A stretch of 64,000 bases of DNA from DATFDN01 sp963767645 (GTDB taxonomy: Bacteria > Pseudomonadota > Alphaproteobacteria > Acetobacterales > Acetobacteraceae): NCBI GenBank assembly GCA_963767645.1, contig CAVYEW010000010.1, forward strand, positions 1 to 64,000, given 5' to 3'. A model generated the notes under the pieces. The model was not told the origin of the DNA, did not search any database, and saw only the letters and a program-made list of their open reading frames with translations. A program made the translations under genes and the position numbers. The first letter of the stretch is position 1, and every line of letters starts with the position of its first letter. Positions 41,335-50,701 of the stretch are shown here, piece by piece.

Positions 41335-42600
41335 TCAGCCTTCGGCGCAGCGAGGCTTCTGCTGTTGCCGGGACACCGCTCCGCTGTCTTGAAGCTGCCG
41401 AATCTCGGCACTGGACAGGCCAAGCACCTCCTGGAGCACTGAGACAGTGTCAGCGCCCAGGTCGGGACTGGGGCTGAGCGGCAGGAGCGGGGTGCCCTCG
41501 TAGCGCATGGGACTGTGGGACACAACGATACGTCCGAACTCCGGGTGGTCGAGGAATTGCAGGCTGCCGCGCGCGTGCATGTTCTCGTCCATCACCACGT
41601 CCGGCAGTTCCCGCACCGGCGCACAGGGAACCCTGTTGGCGCGCAGCATGGCCGCCAGCTCTGACTTTCCGAAGTCGGACGTCCAGGCACTGACGAACTC
41701 GTCGACCTCCGCCATATGCGCAACGCGGGATTTCAGGCTGGCGAAGCGGGGGTCGTTCGCGAGGTCCTCTCTCCGCATCGCTTTCAGAAGCGCCTGGAAA
41801 TGCCGCTGGTTGTTGCAAATGATGGCGATGAAGCCGTCCCGCGTCGGATACACGTTGTACGGCGCCTCCGCCAACCCGCCATGCCGGTTGCCGGTTCGTG
41901 GAGGGGTCTTGCCGCCAGAGGCGTGATACATGCCCAGATTGGAACTGAGGGACGCATAAACCAACTCCTGCATCGACACCTCGACCACCCGGCCCGTGCC
42001 GCTCTTCTCGCGCTCGTAAAGCGCGGTGACGATGCCGCCATAGAGGTGGATGCCTGCGAAGAAGTCGCACAAGGCCGGTCCTGCCTTCACTGGAGGCCGG
42101 TCCGGAAACCCGTTGATGCTCATGACGCCGCACATGGCCTGCACCGTCAGATCCATGGCTGGAAAATCCCGGTACGGCCCGGAGCGTCCATAGCCGGTGG
42201 ACGAGGCGTAGATGAGCCGCGGATTGACCGCCTGCAGCTTCTGCGGGCCAAGCCCAAGCCGGTCCGTCACACCAGGCGCGAAATTCTCGACCAGCACGTC
42301 CGCCCGTCGCACAAGCTGAAGGAACACGGCGCGGGCCGCCGCGGACTTCAAATCCAATGACAGCGACTTCTTGTTGCCGTTGAGCATCGCGAAGGGCAGC
42401 GCAGCCCCGCCCATCTTGGCGCGGATGCGGAGATGCTCGCCCTCCGGCGGCTCGACCTTGATGACCTCGGCGCCCGCCAGCGCCATCAGGTAGGTCGCGT
42501 AGGGACCGTTGTAGATATGCGAGAGGTCGATGACCCTGACGCCGGACAACGGATAGCGCGGCGCCGTAGTCTGTTCTGTCTTGTCCGCCGTCTCGCCCAT
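41335..42600 (-). CDS. CaiB/BaiF-type (family III) CoA-transferase
   Basis: 421 residues. An N-terminal LSGVRVIDLSHIYNGPYATY followed by LMALAGAEVIKVEPPEGEH, then NGNKKSLSLDLKS and ADVLVENFAPGVTDRLGLG. The catalytic Asp is at residue 150 in YRDFPAMDLTVQA. It transfers CoA between carboxylates by a glutamyl or aspartyl-CoA anhydride route. It is the last gene of a five-gene minus-strand operon, 14 bp after an acyl-CoA dehydrogenase. It probably activates the acid that the TRAP and dehydrogenase genes of the operon handle. Confidence 0.92.
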   Translation of the reverse strand: MGETADKTEQTTAPRYPLSGVRVIDLSHIYNGPYATYLMALAGAEVIKVEPPEGEHLRIRAKMGGAALPFAMLNGNKKSLSLDLKSAAARAVFLQLVRRADVLVENFAPGVTDRLGLGPQKLQAVNPRLIYASSTGYGRSGPYRDFPAMDLTVQAMCGVMSINGFPDRPPVKAGPALCDFFAGIHLYGGIVTALYEREKSGTGRVVEVSMQELVYASLSSNLGMYHASGGKTPPRTGNRHGGLAEAPYNVYPTRDGFIAIICNNQRHFQALLKAMRREDLANDPRFASLKSRVAHMAEVDEFVSAWTSDFGKSELAAMLRANRVPCAPVRELPDVVMDENMHARGSLQFLDHPEFGRIVVSHSPMRYEGTPLLPLSPSPDLGADTVSVLQEVLGLSSAEIRQLQDSGAVSRQQQKPRCAEG

Positions 42601-42614
42601 GCCATGCTGCCCGT

Positions 42615-43781
42615 TCAGAAGGTGCCCATGCCGAGGAAGCCGTCCGGGTCGCCGAAATCCTGCATGATCTTCTTGCCGACGAGTTCCTTCAGCGTCTCGG
42701 TGGTACCGCCGCCCAGCGTTCCGTAACGGGCGCCTCGATAGAAGCGCGATACAGGATACTCGTCGGTAAAGCCGTAGCCTCCATGGATCTGTATTGCCTC
42801 GCTGGTGACGCGCAGCGACATCTCGTTGCAGGTGATCTTCGCAAGCGCCGCCTGGTGCGGATCGGGGAATGGATTGGCGCTCGCGCAGGCACGGTAGAGG
42901 ATACTCCGGCTGGCCTCTATGTCGCGGTACATCTCCGCAATCTTCCAGCGCATTCCTTGAAATTGGCCGATCGGCCGGCCGAAGGCGGCGCGGTCGCGCA
43001 GATAGCGCACCAATTCCTCGAACGCGCCTTCTGCCAAGCCGAGGGAGATGCTCGGGTTAAGGCAGCGCTGGGTGTTGAAGGCGTTCAGGAGCTTGCGGAA
43101 TCCGTCCTCTTGGATGATCAGGTTCTCAAGGGGAAGCTCGCAGGTCTCAAACCGCAGCTCGGCGAGGTTTTCGCCCCCCATCGTATGGTAGCGCGCCGTG
43201 CAGGAGAGCCCTGGCGTGCCCCGCTCGATCAGCACGCAGCCGATTCCCTCGCGACCCGGCCGGTTGTTCACGCGCGTGAAGACGACGAATGCACCAGCCT
43301 CGTCCACCCGACTGATCAGCGTCTTGACGCCATCAAGGACAAGCCGATCGCCAAGCACCGTTGTGTTGGTCCGGTAGTTGGCCACGTCGGTTCCGGCGTG
43401 CGGCTCGGTCATGCACACCGCCAGGATGCATTCGCCAGTACAGACGGCAGGCAAAATCCGTCGCCTTATGGGCTCGGGCGCGAAGGTTGCGATGATCTTG
43501 GTCTGCACCCCGACCTCGCCCATCACGGCCATCGCGGTAACGTAGCAGCCCTTGGCGATCTCCTCGAGGACCAGCGCCGTATCCAGGACCGGTAGCCCCG
43601 AGCCGCCATACTCTTGCGGAACCGCCATCCCGAGAATCCCAAGCTCGGCTAGGTGGCGGATGTTCTCCCACGGGAATGTGCCGTCCATATATTTCAGCGC
43701 ACGGCCGCGAAACTCGCGCTGCGTGATCTCGCGCACCACGCCCACCACGGCGCGCTGCTCAGCGGTCAGTCTGAATTCCAT
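42615..43781 (-). CDS. Acyl-CoA dehydrogenase
   Basis: 388 residues. PQEYGGSGLPVLDTALVLEE, then CILAVCMTEPHAGTDVANYR, then YLRDRAAFGRPIGQFQGMRW, then SEAIQIHGGYGFTDEYPVSR. The C-terminal GTLGGGTTETLKELVGKKI has a Glu in the usual region after GGG. It is FAD-dependent and cytoplasmic. GGAGGGG lies upstream of the ATG. It precedes a CoA-transferase by 14 bp and follows a TRAP binding protein in the same operon, so its substrate is probably the CoA ester of the imported acid, or a derivative. Confidence 0.92.
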   Translation of the reverse strand: MEFRLTAEQRAVVGVVREITQREFRGRALKYMDGTFPWENIRHLAELGILGMAVPQEYGGSGLPVLDTALVLEEIAKGCYVTAMAVMGEVGVQTKIIATFAPEPIRRRILPAVCTGECILAVCMTEPHAGTDVANYRTNTTVLGDRLVLDGVKTLISRVDEAGAFVVFTRVNNRPGREGIGCVLIERGTPGLSCTARYHTMGGENLAELRFETCELPLENLIIQEDGFRKLLNAFNTQRCLNPSISLGLAEGAFEELVRYLRDRAAFGRPIGQFQGMRWKIAEMYRDIEASRSILYRACASANPFPDPHQAALAKITCNEMSLRVTSEAIQIHGGYGFTDEYPVSRFYRGARYGTLGGGTTETLKELVGKKIMQDFGDPDGFLGMGTF

Positions 43782-43844
43782 CCCAATCCCCTCCGCGACG
43801 CTCCGCCCGCGTGGCTAGCCGCGCCCAACGGATTGCCAGAACGC

Positions 43845-44876
43845 TCAGGTCTTGCCCCCGAACGCTTCATTCGCCAGCGCCACCATGCGTGGGCTGATAC
43901 CCCCCTCCTTCGCCCATGCATCCTGCATCGGCAGCATCGATGTGCGGAAATCGATCACCATAGAGCGCGGAGCGATCACGATCTGCACGCCGGCTTCAGA
44001 GAGGCTCTTCACCGCGATGTCGGCGTCCTCCAGGGTCTTCGCCTGCCAGTCGTGGATGTGCCCCGCCCAAATGTCGGTCATTAGCTTCTGCAGGTCGGGA
44101 GTTAGCTTGTTCCAGAACGCGCCGCTCACGATCGGCACGTACTGGACCAGTTCCTGGCGGTCCTCCAGCCCGTAATGCATTCCGGCGTCCCACAGTTTCG
44201 CGGCAACAGCGCTGTCATCGACCGTGACCAGCGCATCGAACATCCCTTGGGTCATGGCCAGCGGCACCTGCGGCCAGGGCACCTCTACCGGGATCGCGCC
44301 GAGAAAACTCAGCCGCTTCGATTGCAGGAAGCCACCCGGCGAGCGCACCTTGAGGCCCTTGAGGTCGGCATAGGTGTTCAGCGGCCTGCGAGTACCGAAA
44401 AAGTTCTCGAACCCGTCGGGAAGCCACTCTCCCAGCACATGCACATGCAGCCGCTGCATCAGCTGATTGGCGATCTCCTGACCTACCGGGCCGCGAACGA
44501 GCTTCATCACTTCCGCCGGTTCGCGGCCATAGCATATGGGCAGCTCGAACACGTTCGCATCGCGCACGAAGCCCGACATGAGGAACGTGAGCGGTAGCGC
44601 CATCTCGACCTGACCTTGCATTATCGCCTTCGGCACGTCGCGATCGGCAAACAGAGACCCGCTCTCGAACAGGTGCGGCGCGATGCGCCCCCGGGAAGCC
44701 TCGCGCACCATGTCGAGATATGCGCGGGTGAAGATGTTGCGCGCGTGGTGCGGCGGAGTCTCGATCGAGCAGCGCAGTTCAATGGGGGCATCGACGGCCC
44801 GTGCGGCGCGGTCAAGGCCCGCAGTTCCCAAGGCGCCTACGGCCAGAAGCGCGGAACGCCTGGTGATCGTTATCAT
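43845..44876 (-). CDS. TRAP transporter solute-binding protein (DctP family)
   Basis: 343 residues with a Tat/Sec-type leader (TRRSALLAVGALGTAGLDRA). DctP family: ARNIFTRAYLDMVREASRGR, then LFESGSLFADRDVPKAIMQG, then NTYADLKGLKVRSPGGFLQS, where the Arg that binds the carboxylate lies in KVRSPGG. Such proteins bind dicarboxylates or related acids in the periplasm. The membrane subunits (DctQM type) are not in this window, so it either pairs with a distant transporter or is orphaned. It sits between MmgE/PrpD and the acyl-CoA dehydrogenase. GGGAGGAA precedes the ATG. Confidence 0.9.
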   Translation of the reverse strand: MITITRRSALLAVGALGTAGLDRAARAVDAPIELRCSIETPPHHARNIFTRAYLDMVREASRGRIAPHLFESGSLFADRDVPKAIMQGQVEMALPLTFLMSGFVRDANVFELPICYGREPAEVMKLVRGPVGQEIANQLMQRLHVHVLGEWLPDGFENFFGTRRPLNTYADLKGLKVRSPGGFLQSKRLSFLGAIPVEVPWPQVPLAMTQGMFDALVTVDDSAVAAKLWDAGMHYGLEDRQELVQYVPIVSGAFWNKLTPDLQKLMTDIWAGHIHDWQAKTLEDADIAVKSLSEAGVQIVIAPRSMVIDFRTSMLPMQDAWAKEGGISPRMVALANEAFGGKT

Positions 44877-44906
44877 TTATTCCTCCCTTCTCCTTCGCGG
44901 TCCCGC

Positions 44907-46382
44907 TTAAGGAACCCACGAGGTCTCCAGAAGCGTGTTCCCGGTGTCCGGCGCCGGCGATCGAGCGGCCGCAGCCGGCTTGGGCAGTGAGCGCTTCGCC
45001 ATCAGGCGCGTCACGTCACGGATGTTCCGCACCGTCTCCAGCGACTCGAGCCGGTCGAACAGCGGCAAGATATCCCCTCGCGGCAGCACGCGGCGGCTGC
45101 AATCCTCGAATTTCTCCCATAGTTCTTCGGCCGACATCGGGTTGTCGCCGCCGCGGCCGATCTGGCTGTCGATCCGGCGCGACAGCATGCGTCCATCCTG
45201 CAGTTCGACACGCACCTCGGCGCCGAACTGCTCGGCAGCGTCATCCGGCATGTCCGAATGCGGTCCCGCGGAGGTAACTGCCAGGACGGCCCTGACGTCC
45301 CGGTCCATGTGCGCATCGCCCTCGAAATGCTCCAGCCGGACTGCACCGCTCACCAATGCCCGCGCGACGGCGTATTGGATGCTGAACTTGGCCGCGAGGG
45401 GCGTTTGCGGATCCGGCCGGTCGGTGTGCGGCAGGCGGCGCGGGTGCGCCAGAATGGTCACGCGCCTGATGTCTTTCGCCTTAATGCCTTCTTCGCGCAC
45501 CAGCGCAAGCGCCATTGCAATCGCCGGATGCGTGCTGCCGCAGCAGGGAAACTGCTTCAGCCCCATTGCCGGGCTCTCGATCTCCAGCGGCGCGCACCAG
45601 TTCTCGAACAGGCGCTCGGGTGCGTAGCGGCCGGGGCCGTTGAAGGTGTTGAAAAATCCTTGCTGATGCTCCAGTGCACAAGCGTTGGCGGTGAAGCCCC
45701 GCTCGGCGAGCAACGCCGCGAACACGGCGCTGCGACTGCAATGGCCGATATGCAGCGGCTTTGTCATCGTGCCAAAATTCGCCTTGATCCCCGCGGCGAG
45801 TGAAGCCGCGATCGCCAGCGCCTGCGCGGTGCGCTGTTCGTCGAGCCCCAGCAGGCGGCACACCGCCGCCGTGCCGCCGAACACGCCCAGCGTCGCGGTC
45901 GGGTGCCAGCCCTTATCGTAGTGGTGGAAGTTCACCGCCCGGGCGAGGCGGATCTCGGTCTCGATCCCAACCACATAGGCCACGATCAGCTGCTCGCCCG
46001 ACAGGCCGCGATCCTCGGCGACCGCCATCAGCGGTGCGACCAGAGGCGCGGATTGATGGCCGCCCATTGGCTGGCTGAAATCGTCGTAGTCCAGCGCGTG
46101 CGACGCGGTAGCGTTGACCAGCGCCGCGTCCAGCATCGATGATTTGCGATCCGTGCCGAAGATGGTCGCAGTACCCGGCGCTTCAGCCACGCCTGGGGTT
46201 TGCAGCAAGATCCGGGTGCAGTCTTCCGCCACCCCGGCGAGCGTGACGCCGAGCGTGTCGATGAAGGCGGTGCGCGCGAGCGCCACCGCTTTCGGCGTCA
46301 TCTGCTCGCGGCTGAACGCGACGATGTGGTGTGCAAGACGCAGAAGCATCGCCTCGCCGTCATGGGCTGGTGCCAAGGCCAT
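44907..46382 (-). CDS. MmgE/PrpD family protein
   Basis: 491 residues. Family features: LARTAFIDTLGVTLAGVAED, then ATASHALDYDDFSQPMGGHQ, then LRWHPTATLGVFGG-like (GWHPTATLGVFGGTAAVCRL), then FPCCGSTHPAIAMALALVRE. MmgE/PrpD includes 2-methylcitrate dehydratase, cis-aconitate decarboxylase and iminodisuccinate epimerase. The class here cannot be told from sequence alone. It is 15 bp from a TcuA-like dehydrogenase whose known product is cis-aconitate, which makes aconitate decarboxylase or hydratase activities worth considering. GGGAGGAA lies 8 bp before the ATG. Confidence 0.88.
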   Translation of the reverse strand: MALAPAHDGEAMLLRLAHHIVAFSREQMTPKAVALARTAFIDTLGVTLAGVAEDCTRILLQTPGVAEAPGTATIFGTDRKSSMLDAALVNATASHALDYDDFSQPMGGHQSAPLVAPLMAVAEDRGLSGEQLIVAYVVGIETEIRLARAVNFHHYDKGWHPTATLGVFGGTAAVCRLLGLDEQRTAQALAIAASLAAGIKANFGTMTKPLHIGHCSRSAVFAALLAERGFTANACALEHQQGFFNTFNGPGRYAPERLFENWCAPLEIESPAMGLKQFPCCGSTHPAIAMALALVREEGIKAKDIRRVTILAHPRRLPHTDRPDPQTPLAAKFSIQYAVARALVSGAVRLEHFEGDAHMDRDVRAVLAVTSAGPHSDMPDDAAEQFGAEVRVELQDGRMLSRRIDSQIGRGGDNPMSAEELWEKFEDCSRRVLPRGDILPLFDRLESLETVRNIRDVTRLMAKRSLPKPAAAARSPAPDTGNTLLETSWVP

Positions 46383-46397
46383 GAGCGTTTCCTCCCG

Positions 46398-47882
46398 CTA
46401 CTGCCGCCCCGCTGCCGTGCGGCCGGCGATGCGCCCGAAGGTGGCGCCGGAGACCAGCCCCGTGCCGGCCGGATAATTGTCATAGAACAGTCCGCCGATC
46501 ATTTCCCCGCAGGCGAACAGGCCGGGGATCGGACGCCAGTCGGTTCCGATCACACGGGTCTGGTCATCCACCCGCAGGCCGCCGAAGGTGAAGGTAATTC
46601 CGCCGGTGGCGCTGTAGGCATAGAACGGCGGCGAATCCAGGCGCAGCGCCCAGTTGCTCTTGGGCGGCGCAAGCCCCTTCGTGCAAAGCCCATCCTTCTG
46701 CGCCGGGTCGAACCCGTCCTCCGGGCCGTGCGCGGCCTGGTTATATTCCAGCACGGTCTGCAGCGCCTGGCGCCTGTCGTCGATGTCGAGCTGCGCGATC
46801 AGCTCCTCCAAGGTGTCGGCGGCCACCGGATCGCTGGTGGCATAGCGCGGTTCCAGCAGGTGGATCGTCTTGGAGTCGAAGAGCTGGTACGCCTTGGCTC
46901 CGGGCTGGGCGAGGATAGCGCGGCCATACTTGGCGTAGGTGAACATGGCGCCGTCCTCGCCCTCGTCCACGAAGCGGTGGCCCTGGCGGTTGATCATCAC
47001 GCCATAGAGATAGCTCAGCCGGTTGCTGCGATCGGTCATCTCGCGCGGCGCGAACTCGCCCCAATCGGCGCTGATCGGGGTCGCGTGGCAGCCGCTCCAT
47101 TGCCCCCAGGGCATCGCGCCGATGGACAGCGCCATGCGCAGCCCGTCGCCCTGATTGTGCGGCGTGCCGCGCACCTTCGCCTGCCCGAGCAACGGCCCGA
47201 TGTGCTGGGTGCGCATCTGCACGTTGGCCTCGAAGCCGCCGCAGCCCAGCACCACCGCGCGCCCGCCGATTTCCTGCATGCCGTCGTCGTCGCGCACGCG
47301 CACGCCGCAAACCCGCGCGCGCTGGTCCTGCAGCAGCGCGGTGACGGCGCTGCCGTAGCAGATCTCGATGCCGAGCCGTTCGGCGGTGGTGAACCAGCTC
47401 CGCGACAGGCCAACACCTTCATGCTCGGCGCGCACGACAAGACCGCGCGCCCAGACGATCTTGTTGCCTCTGCGCACGCCAGTGAGCGTAATTGCGGGCT
47501 CCATCCTTACCCGCCCCGTGCCATTCATCCAGAACACCGTATCCTGTGAATTGCCCACCAAGATGCGCGACAGAACCGGATCGGTCCGGCCGCTCGTCAC
47601 ACCCATCAGATCGCCGTGGAAGTCGGCGCGGGTATAGGGCTGAATGCCGGCGTAGAAATCCTCGTATTCCTCCTCCACACCGGGCAGCAGAGGGCCGATC
47701 TCGCGCGGATCGTCGAAGGCGAAGCGCAGCACGCCACCGCTCCAGTGCGTATTGCCGCCACGCATCTCCCGAGGCGCCTTCTCCAGCACCAGAACGCGTT
47801 CGGCGCCGTTCTCCTTAGCGGACACCGCAGCCGCCAGCGCCGCGTTTCCCGCGCCGACGACGATCACGTCATAGTCACTCAT
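46398..47882 (-). CDS. tcuA: FAD-dependent tricarballylate dehydrogenase-like protein (TcuA family)
   Basis: 494 residues. FAD-binding N-terminus YDVIVVGAGNAALAAAVSAK, then MRGGNTHWSGGVLRF. Catalytic and flavin region GCGGFEANVQMRTQHIGPLL, then GTPHNQGDGLRMALSIGAMP. The end reads TGGITFTFGGLRVDDQTRVI and FACGEMIGGLFYDNYPAGTG. The family is the fumarate-reductase-like flavoproteins; TcuA of Salmonella oxidises tricarballylate to cis-aconitate. It heads the five-gene operon and is divergent from a PrpF-like isomerase. TcuB, its usual electron acceptor, is not in the window. Family assignment is good, the exact substrate is inferred. Confidence 0.82.
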   Translation of the reverse strand: MSDYDVIVVGAGNAALAAAVSAKENGAERVLVLEKAPREMRGGNTHWSGGVLRFAFDDPREIGPLLPGVEEEYEDFYAGIQPYTRADFHGDLMGVTSGRTDPVLSRILVGNSQDTVFWMNGTGRVRMEPAITLTGVRRGNKIVWARGLVVRAEHEGVGLSRSWFTTAERLGIEICYGSAVTALLQDQRARVCGVRVRDDDGMQEIGGRAVVLGCGGFEANVQMRTQHIGPLLGQAKVRGTPHNQGDGLRMALSIGAMPWGQWSGCHATPISADWGEFAPREMTDRSNRLSYLYGVMINRQGHRFVDEGEDGAMFTYAKYGRAILAQPGAKAYQLFDSKTIHLLEPRYATSDPVAADTLEELIAQLDIDDRRQALQTVLEYNQAAHGPEDGFDPAQKDGLCTKGLAPPKSNWALRLDSPPFYAYSATGGITFTFGGLRVDDQTRVIGTDWRPIPGLFACGEMIGGLFYDNYPAGTGLVSGATFGRIAGRTAAGRQ

Positions 47883-48070
47883 GCAACACCTTCAGGACGG
47901 AGGAGAGAAGGCTGCCTGCGCCGCCGCGTCCTGACCTGCCGATGGTCCGACGCGGGCCGCGGCCCCAGGTTTCCGCTCTTGTATGGGGATGCATGCAGGA
48001 ATATCCGCTGCATCGTGTCAACCGTCCCGTTCGCCCTGCCGGCGGAAGGCGACCTCGCGAGGAGGAGGGG

Positions 48071-49225
48071 ATGCAGCGATCGCTTCGGGCTGTGTTCATG
48101 CGCGGCGGAACGTCTAAGGCGCTGATGTTGCAGCAATCCGATCTTCCGCCGGACCGCACGGACTGGGCGCCGATATTCCTGGCCGCGATGGGCTCGCCCG
48201 ACCCGAACGGGCGGCAGCTCGACGGCATGGGCGGCGGCATCTCGTCGCTGTCGAAGGTCTGCGTCATCGGCCCGCCGAGCCGCCCGGATGCGGATGTGGA
48301 CTACACGTTTGCCCAAATCGCAGTAAGCAGCGCGGTTGCGGACTACGGTGCGAATTGCGGCAACATGTCCTCGGCGGTTGGTCCCTTCGCGCTGGACGAA
48401 GGGCTCGTTCCGGCGCCGGCGGGCGCCGAGGCGGTAGTGCGCATCCACAATACGAACACACGCAAGATCATCATCTCCCGCTTTCCGGTCGAATGCGGCA
48501 AGGCTGCGGTGGACGGCGCGCTGGCGCTGGACGGCGTGGCCGGGACCGGGGCGCCGATCCGGCTCGATTTTCAGGACCCCGGCGGCGCCCGCACCGGGCG
48601 GCTGCTGCCCACCGAGCGCGCCGCCGACTGGCTGAGCATCGACGGAATGGGCGATATTGAAGCCAGCCTTGTCGATGCCGCGAATCCCTGCGTGTTCGTG
48701 GCCGCCTCCGCGCTCGGTGCGACAGGGACCGAGCTACCCGACGGGATCGAGCGCGACCGCCTGCTGCTCGACCGGCTCGAAGCCATACGCTGCGCGGCCT
48801 CGGTCAAGATGGGGCTCGCGGCCAGCCTGGAGGACGCGCGGACGCTTCCGAGCGTGCCGAAAGTGGCCATGGTCGCGGCGCCGGCGGACAGTCAGACCCT
48901 GGCCGGAACGCGGCTGGCAGCGAGCGCGACCGACATTCTGGTGCGGATGATCTCGATGGGCCAGCCGCACCGGGCAGTGCCGCTGACCGGGGCGCTCTGT
49001 CTCGCCGCGGCGTGCCGCGTGCCCGGCAGCGTGCCGAACCGGATGCTTCCGCCCGCCGCGCGGGCGGGCGATCTGCGGATCGGGCACGCATCCGGGACCA
49101 CGCTTGTCGCCGCCGAAGCCGAGACCGGCCCAGAGGGCGTGCGCATCCGCCACGCGACCGTGTATCGCACCGCGCGGCGCCTGTTTCAGGGCGAGGTGCT
49201 CTATCGGCCCCGCCCCGTGTCATGA
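48071..49225 (+). CDS. PrpF-family isomerase (aconitate/methylaconitate isomerase-like)
   Basis: 384 residues. PrpF signatures: AVFMRGGTSKALMLQQSDLP, then DPNGRQLDGMGGGISSLSKV with Lys62, then VADYGANCGNMSSAVGPFAL with Cys96, the residues that carry out proton transfer in PrpF. Relatives interconvert cis- and trans-aconitate, 2-methylaconitate isomers or oxalomesaconate tautomers. The ATG is preceded by AGGAGGAGGGG. It is divergent from tcuA with a 188-bp gap, and an enzyme of the fumarase/adenylosuccinate-lyase superfamily follows 80 bp later. An aconitate-type isomerisation fits the context. Confidence 0.88.
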   Translation: MQRSLRAVFMRGGTSKALMLQQSDLPPDRTDWAPIFLAAMGSPDPNGRQLDGMGGGISSLSKVCVIGPPSRPDADVDYTFAQIAVSSAVADYGANCGNMSSAVGPFALDEGLVPAPAGAEAVVRIHNTNTRKIIISRFPVECGKAAVDGALALDGVAGTGAPIRLDFQDPGGARTGRLLPTERAADWLSIDGMGDIEASLVDAANPCVFVAASALGATGTELPDGIERDRLLLDRLEAIRCAASVKMGLAASLEDARTLPSVPKVAMVAAPADSQTLAGTRLAASATDILVRMISMGQPHRAVPLTGALCLAAACRVPGSVPNRMLPPAARAGDLRIGHASGTTLVAAEAETGPEGVRIRHATVYRTARRLFQGEVLYRPRPVS

Positions 49226-49305
49226 GTGCGCCTGGTGGGGGGCGCCTTGCAGGTCGGGCGGGATAGCGTCCTGCTGGTGCCGGACAGCGAGGGAACCCAT
49301 CGTTC

Positions 49306-50664
49306 ATGAGCGACGAGAGATCGACCGCGAGCCGCGTTTCGGAGCCCGGAATTCGCGCCCTGTACCGGCTAGAGAACCGCTGGCAGGCTTGGCTTGATGT
49401 GGAAGCCGCGCTCGCCAAGGCGCAGGCGGAGCTTGGCATCATTCCGCCCGAGGCCGCCGCAGCAATCGCCCGCGCCTCCAAGCTCGAGTTGATGGATCGG
49501 GCGCGCATCGACGAAGGCTTCGTGCGCACCGGACACACGATCGTGCCGCTGGTCTGGGAGCTTGGCCGCGTGGTGGGGGAGCCGCACGGCGGGTGGGTGC
49601 ATTGGGGTGCCACCACGCAGAATATCACCCAAACCGGCGACCTGCTGGTACTCCGGCAAGCACACGCGATCTTTTTGCGCCTGCTCGGCGAAATCCTGGT
49701 GGCAATGGCCGATCTTGCTGAACGCGGGGCGGAGATGCCGATCGCCGGGCGTACCCACGGCCAGCACGCGGTCCCGGCCACGTTCGGCTACAAGGTGGCC
49801 GGATGGATCGACGAGATGCTTCGCCATGTAGAGCGGCTGCGCCAGATGGCGCCGCGGCTTTTCGTGGCCATGCTGGGCGGAGGCGCCGGCACCTACGCGT
49901 CGCTTGGCAAACTTGGGCCGGCGGTACAAGCGGGCATCGGGAAGCATCTCGGCATGGCGTCGATGAGCGTTCCCTCGCGCGCCATAGGCGATCACCTCGC
50001 CGAAAACATCTGCGTCCTCGGCTTGCTGGCGGCGACCTGCGGGAAAATCGGCCGCGAGATATATACGCTGATGAAGACCGAGTTCGGCGAGGTGGAGGAG
50101 CCGGTCCCGCCCGGAACCGTCGGCAGCTCCACCATGCCGCAGAAGCGCAACCCCAAGCTTTGTCAGGACGTCATCGCCGCGGCTGCCGAAATCCGCGCCA
50201 TCGTCCCCCTGGCATTGGAGGCGATGCAGACCGAGCATGAGGCCGATCGCACCACCAGCCTGATGACGGATGCCGCCGAAGCGCGCGCCTGCATTGCCAT
50301 GGGCGATATCCTCACCCGCTTGGGCGAGGTCTTGCGGGGCTTGCGGCTCGATCCGCGGCGGATGCGGGCCAACCTCGATCTGGGCGGCGGCCTGATCATG
50401 GCGGAGGCGGTCATGCTCAATCTTGGCGCCAAGCTCGGCCGGCAGCATGCGCATGACGTCGTCTATGATGCCGCGCAGGCTGCCGTCGTTGAGGGACGTC
50501 CGTTCTCCACGCTGCTAAGCGAGGACAAGCGCGTCACTGCGCATCTCGATCCGGCGGCGATCGACCGTCTGCTCGATCCGACTGCCTATACGGGGCTCTG
50601 CGCGGACATGGCACGCGAGGGGGCGGTCAGAGCGCGGGCTGCCGCTCGCGAGACCATCGGGTAA
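49306..50664 (+). CDS. Fumarase/adenylosuccinate lyase superfamily enzyme
   Basis: 452 residues. Superfamily signature GSSTMPQKRNPKLCQDVIAA in the flexible catalytic loop, with VHWGATTQNITQTGDLLVLR and GRTHGQHAVPATFGYKVAGW as the other conserved blocks. The C-terminal part resembles adenylosuccinate lyase and 3-carboxy-cis,cis-muconate cycloisomerase. These enzymes add or remove a group across a fumarate-like double bond. It follows the PrpF-like isomerase on the same strand, so its substrate may be a tricarboxylate or an amino-dicarboxylate adduct. It is convergent with the binding-protein gene at 50702. Confidence 0.85.
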   Translation: MSDERSTASRVSEPGIRALYRLENRWQAWLDVEAALAKAQAELGIIPPEAAAAIARASKLELMDRARIDEGFVRTGHTIVPLVWELGRVVGEPHGGWVHWGATTQNITQTGDLLVLRQAHAIFLRLLGEILVAMADLAERGAEMPIAGRTHGQHAVPATFGYKVAGWIDEMLRHVERLRQMAPRLFVAMLGGGAGTYASLGKLGPAVQAGIGKHLGMASMSVPSRAIGDHLAENICVLGLLAATCGKIGREIYTLMKTEFGEVEEPVPPGTVGSSTMPQKRNPKLCQDVIAAAAEIRAIVPLALEAMQTEHEADRTTSLMTDAAEARACIAMGDILTRLGEVLRGLRLDPRRMRANLDLGGGLIMAEAVMLNLGAKLGRQHAHDVVYDAAQAAVVEGRPFSTLLSEDKRVTAHLDPAAIDRLLDPTAYTGLCADMAREGAVRARAAARETIG

Positions 50665-50701
50665 TCCTCAAAGTCGGGAACCGCCGGCGCGGCTGCTGCT
50701 T

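Noticed and set aside
48000..48068. LysR-type operator between tcuA and the PrpF gene
   Set aside because: A loose dyad around ATGCATGCAG...CTGCAT is visible, but no LysR gene is adjacent and the match is too weak to call a site.
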